Positions 16,176 to 24,660 of a stretch of 64,000 nucleotides of DNA are shown here, piece by piece. The DNA is from an uncultured Eubacteriales bacterium. GTDB lineage: Bacteria > Bacillota > Clostridia > Oscillospirales > Oscillospiraceae. The DNA lies in assembly GCA_900547745.1 (NCBI GenBank), contig URHT01000003.1, positions 39,220-103,219 of the forward strand, given 5' to 3'. Made by a program: the position numbers and the translations under genes. Position 1 is the stretch's first letter. Each line of letters opens with the position of its first letter. Below the pieces are notes generated by a model, which was not told the origin of the DNA, did not search any database, and saw only the letters and a list, made by a program, of their open reading frames with translations.

Positions 16176-16730
16176 TCAAATGGTGAAATCACAATCGCAG
16201 TCCCGCAGCAGCGGCGCGTTTTTGTCCTTTTCCGACAGCACCGGCACCATTCCCTCCGGCCAGACGAGGCCGATCTGGGGATCATCGTACCGGATGGAGC
16301 GCTCGTTCTCCTTGGAGTAGACGTTGTCCACCTTGTAGTTGACCTCGCAGTTCTCCTCCAGCGTCACAAAGACGTGGCCGAAGCCCCGGGGAATGAACAG
16401 CTCCCGCTTGTTGTCGGCGGACAGCTCCACCGCCACCCACTTCAGATACGTCTCCGACCCCTTCCGCAGGTCGATGGCGTAGTCCAGGATGCGGCCCCGG
16501 ATGCAGCGCACCAGCTTGCCCTGCGCCGTGGGGTCTTTCTGGAAGTGGATGCCCCGCACGGTGTATTTGGGTACGGACAGGGAGTGGTTGTCCTGAATGA
16601 ACTCCATATCCAGTCCGATCTCGCTGAATTTGGATTTGGTGTAGCTTTCAAAGAAAAAGCCCCGATTGTCGCCGAACACCTGCGGCTCGATGACCAGCAC
16701 GCCCGGCAGTTCCGTTTTCTGTATGTTCAA
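16176..16730 (-). CDS. rfbC: dTDP-4-dehydrorhamnose 3,5-epimerase
   Basis: The protein has about 184 residues with RfbC motifs: GDNRGFFFESY, VRGIHFQ with the catalytic His, IPRGFGHVF, and the later Tyr in the NYKVDN region. It epimerises C3 and C5 of dTDP-4-keto-6-deoxyglucose. The start is set to TTG at 16730 because GGGGGAG lies 7 bases upstream; a TTG at 16745 is in frame but sits before that site. rfbD, which would complete dTDP-L-rhamnose, is missing here. The keto sugar may instead go to the aminotransferase or to an rfbD elsewhere. Confidence 0.9.
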   Translation of the reverse strand: MNIQKTELPGVLVIEPQVFGDNRGFFFESYTKSKFSEIGLDMEFIQDNHSLSVPKYTVRGIHFQKDPTAQGKLVRCIRGRILDYAIDLRKGSETYLKWVAVELSADNKRELFIPRGFGHVFVTLEENCEVNYKVDNVYSKENERSIRYDDPQIGLVWPEGMVPVLSEKDKNAPLLRDCDCDFTI

Positions 16731-16873
16731 AATACTCTCCCCCAATGTCGGTTGATTGATTCAATTATTCGTACTCGCTTTTTGCTTCGCGATTATTTCT
16801 CGCGTATGTTCTTTTGAAACGGTGCCTGCGCACGGATAGCAACTATGATCTCTTCCTTATCAGCCGTTATCTT

Positions 16874-18874
16874 CTACCCGTCATTCTCCGTACCGCTGTT
16901 TTCCTGCGAAAGTCTTGTCCGTATACCTACAGCCCTGCTCCAATCGCTTAGTACACCGCAGGATGAGTCGTATGCCCGTACATAGTAATAGTACAGAACC
17001 CCGTCCAATACGTTATGATCCTTATATGCCGTAGTATAAGAATCGACAGTCTTGATAAACTCGCGCTCCTGCCCCTGCTGCATTCTGTAAATGTAGTATG
17101 AGGACGCACCTTCAACCGGCTCCCACTGGATGCGGTTTCCGTCTCCCCGCAAGCCTCCGGAAATTTGTTCCACCGCTGGTAGAACGCCCTGTGAAAGTCT
17201 TGTCCGTATGCCTACAGCCCTGCTCCAGTCGCCGAATATATTACAGGACGAGTCGTGGGTTCGTACATAGTAGTAGTACAAAACACCGTCCAAAACGTTA
17301 TGATCCTTATATGCCGTGGTATAAGAGCTGACAGCTTTGATAAACTCGCGCTCCTGCCCCTGCTGCATTCTGTAAATATGATATGTGGTCACACCTTCAA
17401 CCGGCTCCCACTGGATATAGTTTCCGTCTCCCCGCAGACCTCCGGAAATTTGTTCCACCGCTGGTACAACGATGCCGCGGTTATCCTCAAGCCAGGTGAT
17501 TTCAGGCTGGTGCTCCATTTCTGCGCAAATACGGTCATCCCAAGATTTGACACACCCGGGGATGATGATTCTCTTGATCCGCTGCCCGGAGAAGCAGTTT
17601 GCCGCAATGTGTGTAACGGTTTTTCCATTGATTTTTTCCGGCACACGGACAGTTGACCTCTCCCAACCGTATTTCGTCAGAACAATGTGGTCCGCATACT
17701 CATTGTAGTCCCACCGCCAGTTGGCCCCTCGATTGAAAAACGCGATAAAGAGATACTCATCTATGATGGAAGCCGTCCTTTTGCCAAACGGAAGCCGTCC
17801 AATGGCTTCATATATACCAGCTTCGCCGCGAGGGTTCATCTCGATCAGCGTTGCCACGCCGTTTTCATCCACTGCGATATCCCACGACATCTGCCTGAAC
17901 TGCGGAATACGTTCGTGCAGCTTTTTCGCCAGCGCTACCGCCTGATCTACACCGTAGAGTTTGTGACCCGCAAATCTGAATCCGCTTGGATGTACGTCAT
18001 ATCTGTTTCCCCAATGATCTACGCCATAATCCATGCAGACGCCGCCCTCGCTGACACCGCAGGCCACACCGCCCTGTGTAAAATTGTCCACCTCTTTCGA
18101 CACGGCTCCCATACGAAAGAGAACAGCAATGACCTCGATCTCACCGTCATACATAAATGTCACAATTCGCAGAGAGTTCAAAGAGGTTGGGTTTGCCGCC
18201 GCGAAGCTCGGGTGTGCTTTCACAAAGCGTTCAATGATCAAGTCATCGTTTTTAATTGCATCCAGATGCTCTGATATCTCTTCTTTCGTATCCCCCCTCC
18301 GAATAAACGATATTCCGTTTCCTCCGCCGCCCGGCGTTGGCTTGACGATCAGCTTTTCCTCACGCCCTGCAACCAACTCCTCCAACGTGGACATCGCGCG
18401 ATCATAGCTGATATGCTGGAAATTCTGATCATAATACTGCCCGCGTATACGATGGATATAAGCCGGTGTATATGGCACATCATGGAACAGAAACTCGCGA
18501 TAGTTTTTGTCATGGAACGCCGTATGGTATTGGGCTTGGTCATAAAACCGCCACATATAGTATGCCATCAAGCCTATTTCGCAGTAGCATGGATCAAATC
18601 TGCCGGACAGAGCAGAAAAAAACGCCTGTGTGCGGGGGGCGTTTTTATACGCAAACGCATACTTGTCCCAAAATTTATGCACCTCAGCCAACTGTGCATC
18701 TGTCAAATTGACATCAGGATCCTTTCTCATCCCATGACAATACTGGTCAGCAGTATTAGCTTCTTGCATTTTTTTGTTGCTGGCCGCTTTCGCATTCTGC
18801 ATAGCCGCAATTCGCTGGAACAGTCGATCGCGAAAATTCCCCATCTCTTTCTCCTGTATATCGTATATTGACAT
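16874..18874 (-). CDS. Sugar-transfer-associated ATP-grasp protein with tandem C-terminal modules
   Basis: This 666-residue protein has an ATP-grasp domain of the sugar-transfer-associated type (about 100-400). It shows the glycine-rich loop KPTPGGGGNGISF, an acidic IIERF and a metal-site segment EMNPRGEAGI. A short BspA-like repeat region follows (about 425-465; GKTVTHIAANCF, IKRIIIPG). The last two modules of about 95 residues are nearly identical and fibronectin-III-like (VEQISGGLRGDGN, WEPVEG, IYRMQQGQEREF). Codon use is more AT-rich than in its neighbours, suggesting separate acquisition. The likely role is ATP-dependent ligation onto a glycan precursor. Confidence 0.8.
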   Translation of the reverse strand: MSIYDIQEKEMGNFRDRLFQRIAAMQNAKAASNKKMQEANTADQYCHGMRKDPDVNLTDAQLAEVHKFWDKYAFAYKNAPRTQAFFSALSGRFDPCYCEIGLMAYYMWRFYDQAQYHTAFHDKNYREFLFHDVPYTPAYIHRIRGQYYDQNFQHISYDRAMSTLEELVAGREEKLIVKPTPGGGGNGISFIRRGDTKEEISEHLDAIKNDDLIIERFVKAHPSFAAANPTSLNSLRIVTFMYDGEIEVIAVLFRMGAVSKEVDNFTQGGVACGVSEGGVCMDYGVDHWGNRYDVHPSGFRFAGHKLYGVDQAVALAKKLHERIPQFRQMSWDIAVDENGVATLIEMNPRGEAGIYEAIGRLPFGKRTASIIDEYLFIAFFNRGANWRWDYNEYADHIVLTKYGWERSTVRVPEKINGKTVTHIAANCFSGQRIKRIIIPGCVKSWDDRICAEMEHQPEITWLEDNRGIVVPAVEQISGGLRGDGNYIQWEPVEGVTTYHIYRMQQGQEREFIKAVSSYTTAYKDHNVLDGVLYYYYVRTHDSSCNIFGDWSRAVGIRTRLSQGVLPAVEQISGGLRGDGNRIQWEPVEGASSYYIYRMQQGQEREFIKTVDSYTTAYKDHNVLDGVLYYYYVRAYDSSCGVLSDWSRAVGIRTRLSQENSGTENDG
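16908..17471. repeat. 285-bp tandem direct repeat inside the ATP-grasp gene
   Basis: Segments 16908-17186 and 17193-17471 are near-identical at a constant 285-base offset (95 codons). They encode the two C-terminal modules. Differences concentrate in a few codons, so the duplication is recent or kept uniform by gene conversion. Confidence 0.9.
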
Positions 18875-18887
18875 TCAGAAAGCCAGC

Positions 18888-21263
18888 TCAGTCCGCATAG
18901 TCCAGCACGATCCTGCTCTGGATCTCGTCCAGACGGCGGAAGCAGTCGTCCAGCGTGGCGCCGGTGACCACCACCTGCCCGATACGGTCTTTGCCGTCCT
19001 CAAAGCGGCGGACGGTGTCCCCCGCCTTGGCGTACAGCTCCAGCATGGCGATGTCGGACGCCGGGGCGTTGTTATTGGTGATGCCCCGCAGGACGCCTGT
19101 CCTGTCCGCCGTGATAAAGCGGGAGGCGTTGGGCGTCTCCTGTGCCGCGCGGCGGTCGAACACCTGACGGGGATCCTCGCCCAGCGCGTTTTTCACGATC
19201 ATTTCATAGTAATTGATGCCATAATACAGCGACACCAGCTCCGGCAGGCAGGTAGCGCCCACCCGCCCGGTCAGCTCAATGATGTAGATCTGACCGTCGT
19301 TGGCCTTCAGCAGGTCGATGTTCACCGGACAGTTGTCCAGCCCCATGGCGCGGATGGCCAGCTCGCTCTGGCGCCTGACCTCCGCCATCAGGGCTTCGTC
19401 CGCCCGCAGGGGCGCGGAGTGGCCGATGGGCTTGTTGGCGCTGCCGGTATAGACCTCGTCGTTGTGCGGCAGGACGAACAGGATCTCCCCGTGGGACACG
19501 AAGGCCTGCGCGCCGATGTCGATGCCGGTGATGAACTCCTCCACGATGCAGTAGTCCTCCCGCGTCAGCGCCATGGCGCCGCGGAACGCCTGCTCCAGCT
19601 CCTCAAAGCTGCGGCAGACATAGATGCCTCGGCTGGCCTGCAGGTCGATGGCCTTCAGGATCACCGGATGCGCCAGCGTATCCCATGCGCGGCGCAGGTC
19701 ATCCTCCGTGGCGGTCTTGCAGTAGGCCGGGGTCTTGACGCCGCCGGCGATGAGGGCGTCCTTCATCAGCAGCTTCTGGTTGGACAGCAGCGCCGCGCGC
19801 TCCGTCAGGCCCTGCAGGCCCATACGGTCGCAGACGTAGCCGATGGAGCGCACGCCCATGTCCATGCAGCAGGAGGTAATACCATCGATCTTCAATTCCT
19901 GCGCCTTTTGCAGCACGGCGGCACTGTCGGTAATGTCCACATGGCAGACCTCATCGGCGTAAGCAAATGCCGGATAGTCGCCGGGGATGCTGGCGACTAT
20001 GGTATGGCAGCCCAGATTCCTGGCAGCCTGCACCAGCGGCACCTGCGTCTGTGTGGCGCCGAGGATCATGACTTTCTTCATTTCAACCTTCTTTCCGGCC
20101 GGGAGGCCCATCTCTTTTTCGATCTCACGGAACATGTGGTCCCAGTTGTCCATCACGTCGCCGTTATTCAGATAGCTGTACAGCCAGTCGTAGCTGGTGT
20201 ACTCCACCGGTGCCATGAACTCCTCAAATGTCATCTCCGGTATCCTCCGGGTGTCGCAGACCGGCAGGCCCTGCGACCGCAGGAACTCGTAGTATGGGCT
20301 GCCGGATGGGAGGTATATCTTCTTCCCCATCAGCAGCAGGATACGCAGCGTGCCAAGCCCGCAGGGGCGGTCAAAATCGAACACCGCCACATCCACGGTC
20401 CACAGCACCTTCAGATACTGCTCGAAGGGGATATTCTTCTCCAGAATAACAGCCTTGTCGCCCAGTATCTGTCTGGCACATCTCTTGACGGTCTTACTGT
20501 ACAGCTTACTGCCGTACTGTCCGTTGATGCCGTACATGCCGTAGCTGATGGGCAGGAAAAACCGCACATCCTCCTGAGCGTAGCGCTTCAGCAGGTTCAT
20601 CAGGTAGACATGGTTATTGAAGGTAAAGGCGTTGTGGGCGATCTGCACCATAGGCGTGTACTTCGCGCCCTCCGGCGGCTTCACCGCCCGGATCGTCTCG
20701 ATCAGCTGGGACGCGCCCTTGTAGGGGTTGGGCATGGGCGTATAGAAGCAGCGTGCCTTCTCCCCGAACTGCCGCTTATACTCCGCGATGTCCACCGGGA
20801 ATGTGCCGCCCATATAGCGGAACCGTTGGCGTATCTTGCGGTTCATATAATTCTTGATGCGGTTGCGCAGCGAGGTCTCTGGATACTCCCACACGTACAG
20901 GTCGGCGTTCCACTCGACCCACACGGATTTTTCCATCAGGGACGGAAAAGCGAACAGAAACCAGATATACTTCCGCGTGGTGAAGAACAGGCTGTGCCAG
21001 ACGATGACGTCGGCATCCCGCAGGTGCCGCAGAAAAAAGGCAATGCGCCGGAGCCGCTTGGGGAACCCGCAGTGCTCCGGGATATACAGGTTGTCTGGGA
21101 ACTGCTCCAGCTTGGGAAAGCGCTGCTTGCAGGACTCATAGGCCGTGATAAGGAAGCGGTGCTCCCGCATATCCTGCGTGGCGTGGATCTGCTGCATGAT
21201 ACCAAAGGAGTTCTTGGTGTCCGGCCCCACGACATGCAGGAATTTGATGTGTCCTTCATTCAT
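18888..21263 (-). CDS. WecF-like glycosyltransferase fused to an ATP-grasp ligase
   Basis: This 791-residue two-part protein has an N-terminal part (about 1-385) with the pattern of the Fuc4NAc-transferase family (WecF, Glyco_transf_56): WVEWNADLYVWE, NNHVYLMNLLKRY, SYGMYGI, FEQYLKVLWTVDVAVFD, GLGTLRILLLMGKKIYL. The second part (395-791) is an ATP-grasp ligase with a Rossmann-like start (KKVMILGATQTQVPL), VILKAIDLQASRGIY and IYIIELTGRVGATC. An internal ATG at 20081, with AGAAGG just upstream, could also give the 397-residue ligase alone. The fusion suggests that ligation onto the amino sugar and its transfer are coupled. Confidence 0.8.
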   Translation of the reverse strand: MNEGHIKFLHVVGPDTKNSFGIMQQIHATQDMREHRFLITAYESCKQRFPKLEQFPDNLYIPEHCGFPKRLRRIAFFLRHLRDADVIVWHSLFFTTRKYIWFLFAFPSLMEKSVWVEWNADLYVWEYPETSLRNRIKNYMNRKIRQRFRYMGGTFPVDIAEYKRQFGEKARCFYTPMPNPYKGASQLIETIRAVKPPEGAKYTPMVQIAHNAFTFNNHVYLMNLLKRYAQEDVRFFLPISYGMYGINGQYGSKLYSKTVKRCARQILGDKAVILEKNIPFEQYLKVLWTVDVAVFDFDRPCGLGTLRILLLMGKKIYLPSGSPYYEFLRSQGLPVCDTRRIPEMTFEEFMAPVEYTSYDWLYSYLNNGDVMDNWDHMFREIEKEMGLPAGKKVEMKKVMILGATQTQVPLVQAARNLGCHTIVASIPGDYPAFAYADEVCHVDITDSAAVLQKAQELKIDGITSCCMDMGVRSIGYVCDRMGLQGLTERAALLSNQKLLMKDALIAGGVKTPAYCKTATEDDLRRAWDTLAHPVILKAIDLQASRGIYVCRSFEELEQAFRGAMALTREDYCIVEEFITGIDIGAQAFVSHGEILFVLPHNDEVYTGSANKPIGHSAPLRADEALMAEVRRQSELAIRAMGLDNCPVNIDLLKANDGQIYIIELTGRVGATCLPELVSLYYGINYYEMIVKNALGEDPRQVFDRRAAQETPNASRFITADRTGVLRGITNNNAPASDIAMLELYAKAGDTVRRFEDGKDRIGQVVVTGATLDDCFRRLDEIQSRIVLDYAD

Positions 21264-22407
21264 GTGCCGCTTCCTCCGTTTCCTCCAGCCACTTGATCCA
21301 CTTGGCGGCGATGGAGCCGCCCTGATAGATCTCCGCCAGCTCTTCCGGCAGGCATGCCGGTGAAAAGTCCCGTATATGCGCCGCGTCCTGCCCCGCCAGC
21401 TCCTCCAGCGCGTGGATGCCCGCGCCGTACTGGTTCAGCTGCACCCGCACCAGTGAATCCGCCGGCATAAAAATGCGCTTTTTCCGCGCCAGCAGATGCA
21501 GGAAAAACTCCGGATGGCAGCTTTTCTCGTTGCCCAGCAGCACCGCGTCCAGCGCGTCGATGTACCGGCAGAATGCCTCGTAGGACACTCTCCGGCTCAT
21601 GGTAACGGCGCGGATGCCGGCAGCGGCGGCCTTCTTGTCCACACGGCTGCGGTAAGTCTTACTGCCGCCGGACATGCTCATGCCGTCCATGCCGTAGTGA
21701 TCCGGCATGAACAGCACTATATTTCCTTTGTTCTCCATAGTCTGCACCACCGACAGGATATCCAGATGGCGGTTGCGCACCAGCATGTTCAGCCCCACCT
21801 GCACCAGCAGTCTGCCGTTGGGCGCGTCCACGTCCGGACGGCGCGGCTCGTCCATAGAGCGGCGCAGCAGCGCCAGCCGCTCCGGCGGGATAGCCTGCGG
21901 GATGGCGGTCACGCGGGTGTGGTGGATGCCGTGGAGCCGCAGGTGCTCCTGATCCCTGGGGAACGGCACGATGATGCCGCCCACATGGTTGTATACATAG
22001 TTGTGAAGCCGGTCGCTGTCCATGCCCCGCAGCATCTTCTTCTCGCTTTTCAGGTTGTCGATCTCATCGTTGCTGACCACCCATGTGGACTTGGCCAGCA
22101 GCGCCGGATCCTTGGACAACAGCTTCAGGATGGCGCCGTCGCCGCCGCTGAAGGAGTGCCACACCACATGATCCGCCTTTGCGGCCTCCCTTTTCACATA
22201 CCGATCACTCCGGATGTTGGCAAAGCGCTTGAACGGCGGAATGGTCTGCAGCCCTCGGATTCCCAGCATTGCAGGCCACTTTTTCAGCACCGTGGTCATG
22301 GGAACCGTGGTCAGAAAGCTGTGCTCGTTCTGCATGTCGTACTGCTGGTACAGCGCCGATAATGGCGCCAGACTTTCATCCCTTGAAAGGACATGAAGGA
22401 CTCTCAT
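21256..22407 (-). CDS. WecF-like glycosyltransferase
   Basis: This 383-residue protein resembles the N-terminal part of the next gene and the Fuc4NAc-transferase family: LHVLSRDESLAPL at the start, HVVWHSFSGGDG, NRHLDILSVVQ, FMPDHYGMDGM, YIDALDAVLLGNEKSCHPEFFLHLL. It probably uses a dTDP-amino-deoxy sugar as donor. It overlaps the downstream fusion gene by 8 bases, so the two are translationally coupled, which fits two related transferases adding the same or similar residues. Confidence 0.75.
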   Translation of the reverse strand: MRVLHVLSRDESLAPLSALYQQYDMQNEHSFLTTVPMTTVLKKWPAMLGIRGLQTIPPFKRFANIRSDRYVKREAAKADHVVWHSFSGGDGAILKLLSKDPALLAKSTWVVSNDEIDNLKSEKKMLRGMDSDRLHNYVYNHVGGIIVPFPRDQEHLRLHGIHHTRVTAIPQAIPPERLALLRRSMDEPRRPDVDAPNGRLLVQVGLNMLVRNRHLDILSVVQTMENKGNIVLFMPDHYGMDGMSMSGGSKTYRSRVDKKAAAAGIRAVTMSRRVSYEAFCRYIDALDAVLLGNEKSCHPEFFLHLLARKKRIFMPADSLVRVQLNQYGAGIHALEELAGQDAAHIRDFSPACLPEELAEIYQGGSIAAKWIKWLEETEEAAHE

Positions 22408-22440
22408 TGTTTTTCTCTTCTCCCCTGTGATTTTTTCTCT

Positions 22441-23397
22441 TTACAGCGCGTCGGCGATTCGCCGGGCCACACCGGCCACAAATGCCGCCGGGTGGACGCC
22501 CCCGCCCCCCAGATGCCGCCCGATCAACGCCACCGTCTCCCTTCCCCCCTTGGAAGGGCTTCTGAGGTATCGGTACACAGCGGCGGCATACAACCGCTGG
22601 TAATACGGCTTGAACAGGCCGCGCTCCGAGGTGAGCCGCGCCGCCGTCTCCTCCAGACGCTCCGTGTAGGCCAGCTCCATCCGCGCCACATCGGGATTGT
22701 GGGTATACAGTTGGTCTGTCTGGCTCTGCGGGCCTCTCCGCACACGGCGGTAGGCGCTCATCACACGGGGTATCAGGCCGAAGTCCCCTTTTGTCAGATA
22801 CAGCAGCGTGGCCGTCCGGTCTGAAACGTTCCGGTTCGCCTCATATAAAAATGACAGATCGCCGTTCTTATCCAGAAAAATGTTGCGCTTCATGATGGTG
22901 GCCGTTTGCCCGGGCAGGTAGATGCCCTGAAAATCCCGAAGCGTGAAGCGCGGCTTCTCCCGCACCCATGAGATCCGCTGCTTGGGCAGCGGGTCGCCGT
23001 GCTCATCCACCACCACGCAGCGGTGGGTGCAGCCGATGAGGTCGGGGTGTTCCTCCAGAAAAGCGTACTGCACCGCCAGCTTGTCCGGCGCCGTCCAATA
23101 GTCGTCGCCCTCGCAGAAGGCCAGATACCTCCCCTGTGCCTGACACAGCAGCTCGTAGGCGTTGCGGGAGGCCCCCAGGTTCTCCGGCCGTCGGAACACC
23201 CGTATCCGATCCGGATAGCGGCGGGCGTAGTCCTCCGCGATCTCCCCCGTGCCGTCCGGCGACGCATCGTCTCCGATCAGCAGCTCATACCGGAAGCCCG
23301 TCTGCTGGGCGAGGACGCTCTCGATAGCCTGTGCGATGTATGCCTCCTGGTTATAGGCCAGCATGATAACGCTGACCGCGATTTCCCTCTCCATCAT
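22441..23397 (-). CDS. Glycosyltransferase family 2
   Basis: This 318-residue GT-A transferase starts with VSVIMLAYNQEAYIAQAIES, then GDDASPDGT, the nucleotide-sugar-binding region, and CEGDDYW with the metal-binding acidic motif. The start at 23397 (two ATG codons in tandem) overlaps the upstream stop. A longer upstream reading is antisense-like noise inside the DUF4422 gene. The C terminus is basic and may lie on the membrane. It is cytosolic and adds one sugar of the repeat unit. Confidence 0.88.
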   Translation of the reverse strand: MMEREIAVSVIMLAYNQEAYIAQAIESVLAQQTGFRYELLIGDDASPDGTGEIAEDYARRYPDRIRVFRRPENLGASRNAYELLCQAQGRYLAFCEGDDYWTAPDKLAVQYAFLEEHPDLIGCTHRCVVVDEHGDPLPKQRISWVREKPRFTLRDFQGIYLPGQTATIMKRNIFLDKNGDLSFLYEANRNVSDRTATLLYLTKGDFGLIPRVMSAYRRVRRGPQSQTDQLYTHNPDVARMELAYTERLEETAARLTSERGLFKPYYQRLYAAAVYRYLRSPSKGGRETVALIGRHLGGGGVHPAAFVAGVARRIADAL

Positions 23398-24263
23398 GCG
23401 CCCCGCCTTCCCGCGCGCTTTACCCATGCGCGGCGCTTGCTGCCAGGCGGCAGCAGGTGGTACAAAAGCCTCGTCCTGCGGCGCTCCGCCGCCGTGCCGC
23501 CGAAGCAGTCGAAGTGTACCCGGGGCAGCTCCAGCGTCCGCAGCTCGTCCCTGCGGTGGGTGTAATATATACCGAACAGCCGCTCGGCCAGATAGCCGTC
23601 CACCCGCAGCTCCTGCGGGCCGTAGCCGGTGACATCGGCGCGGCGGTCGAACTCCGCCAGCACATCGAAGAGCCAGTGGCAGTAGTCGTCGAACACCGGC
23701 CGGGACATGATGAAAATATTGCCGAAATAGCACACGGAGCCGCTGAGATACCGCTCCATAGCCGGTACATAGGCAGGGTACAGCTCCCGGATGATCTGCT
23801 CCGTCAGCGCCAGATCCTTTACATGGTGAAACGGTGCGGAGGCGTAGTGCTCCCGCACGGAAACATGCATATCCTCGCCCATGGGCGCGATCAGGTCGTA
23901 CTGTCCGATCAGCTGTGGAAAGTCCTGAAAGCCAAGGCGCTCCAGCTCCTTCTCCGTGGGCGCGGTGCGGATGATGTAGGGCCGCCGGGCGGCCGTATCC
24001 GGATACAGATACCGGCGGTAGTGGAAGAAGCCGCAGTAGTCTGCCTCCACATTTTTCCACACCCAGTACTGCCCCGTCAGCTCGCAGTAGCGGCGGTTCA
24101 GCGCGGAGATATTTTCCCCGCTGTCATCCCGCAGAAATTCCTGAAAAAAGTCAGCAGAAAGAGCCGCACCCACATGGAGGGGGTGCAGCAGCGTATTCCG
24201 GGGCACGGAGAACGCCTTGTGGCAGGAGACAAACAGGCGTATCTCCGGTATATTCGTCGTCAT
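23394..24263 (-). CDS. DUF4422 family glycosyltransferase, first gene of the operon
   Basis: This 289-residue protein has the DUF4422 signature: IRLFVSCHKAF at the start, then NRRYCELTGQYWVWKN, DYCGFFHYRRYL, YFGNIFIMSRPVFDDYC. Members are glycosyltransferases of capsule clusters. The start at 24263 is chosen because AAGGGGGGA lies upstream. Frame extension beyond it gives composition unlike the family. It is the promoter-proximal gene of the leftward operon ending at 8635. Confidence 0.85.
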   Translation of the reverse strand: MTTNIPEIRLFVSCHKAFSVPRNTLLHPLHVGAALSADFFQEFLRDDSGENISALNRRYCELTGQYWVWKNVEADYCGFFHYRRYLYPDTAARRPYIIRTAPTEKELERLGFQDFPQLIGQYDLIAPMGEDMHVSVREHYASAPFHHVKDLALTEQIIRELYPAYVPAMERYLSGSVCYFGNIFIMSRPVFDDYCHWLFDVLAEFDRRADVTGYGPQELRVDGYLAERLFGIYYTHRRDELRTLELPRVHFDCFGGTAAERRRTRLLYHLLPPGSKRRAWVKRAGRRGA

Positions 24264-24442
24264 GGCGTTGTCCCCCCTTTTCCCTGCTGCCGCAGTTCTG
24301 ATCACCCGGACAAGGCCGTTCCGCTCTCCAGCGGCGGTGTGCCTGCCGGCAAAAAAGCAGCCCTGCGGGTGCTGCCGCCACGGGGACAGCGCGCCCTTCG
24401 TGACATGCCTGCCGCGCCATAGGCGGCAGTACCTAAAATCCC
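24264..24442 (-). other. 180-base leader of the polysaccharide operon
   Basis: This is the untranslated leader between the predicted transcription start near 24442 and the first gene. It contains the terminator-like hairpin at 24351-24375. I see no ops/JUMPstart-like element. Confidence 0.6.
24351..24375 (-). terminator. Possible attenuator in the polysaccharide operon leader
   Basis: On the minus strand, a hairpin formed by GCAG/CTGC and CCC/GGG around a small loop (24357-24375) is followed by six T (24351-24356). It lies inside the leader, before the first gene. It has the form of an intrinsic terminator, but the stem is short and has a two-base bulge. Confidence 0.4.
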
Positions 24443-24448
24443 GCATAT

Positions 24449-24477
24449 AAGATATCACTTTTCGCGAAAAGTGTCAA
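24449..24477 (-). promoter_or_regulatory. Consensus promoter of the polysaccharide operon with palindromic operator
   Basis: On the minus strand, the -35 is a perfect TTGACA (24472-24477), the spacer is 17 bases and the -10 is TATCTT (24449-24454). The spacer is almost filled by a perfect 18-base palindrome (24456-24473; CACTTTTCGCGAAAAGTG). The site is placed where a repressor would block RNA polymerase. No regulator gene is adjacent. Confidence 0.75.
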
Positions 24478-24558
24478 GCAAACCGTTCAATTCCATACGC
24501 CACAGCGGCGCTGTAAAAAAAAGCCGCAAATGCCCGAAAAAGGAAAATCTCCGGGCAC

Positions 24559-24609
24559 AAAAAGCCCCCGCCTGCCGGGCAGTAAGGGCATACTGCCTGA
24601 CAGGCGGGG
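24559..24609 (-). terminator. Terminator of the lipoprotein operon
   Basis: A two-part hairpin has an outer 9-bp CCCCGCCTG/CAGGCGGGG and an inner 7-bp GGCAGTA/TACTGCC. It is followed on the minus strand by TTTTT. It ends transcription of the 25353-24661 gene before the polysaccharide promoter. Confidence 0.85.
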
Positions 24610-24660
24610 AATGATCCGTTCCGGCCGCGGGGCCGCTCACGGGGACTGCCGCTGTGCGGC

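Noticed and set aside
18774..21296. An 840-codon open frame on the plus strand opposite the glycosyltransferase/ATP-grasp fusion
   Set aside because: Antisense shadow with no domain, no ribosome site and non-protein composition.
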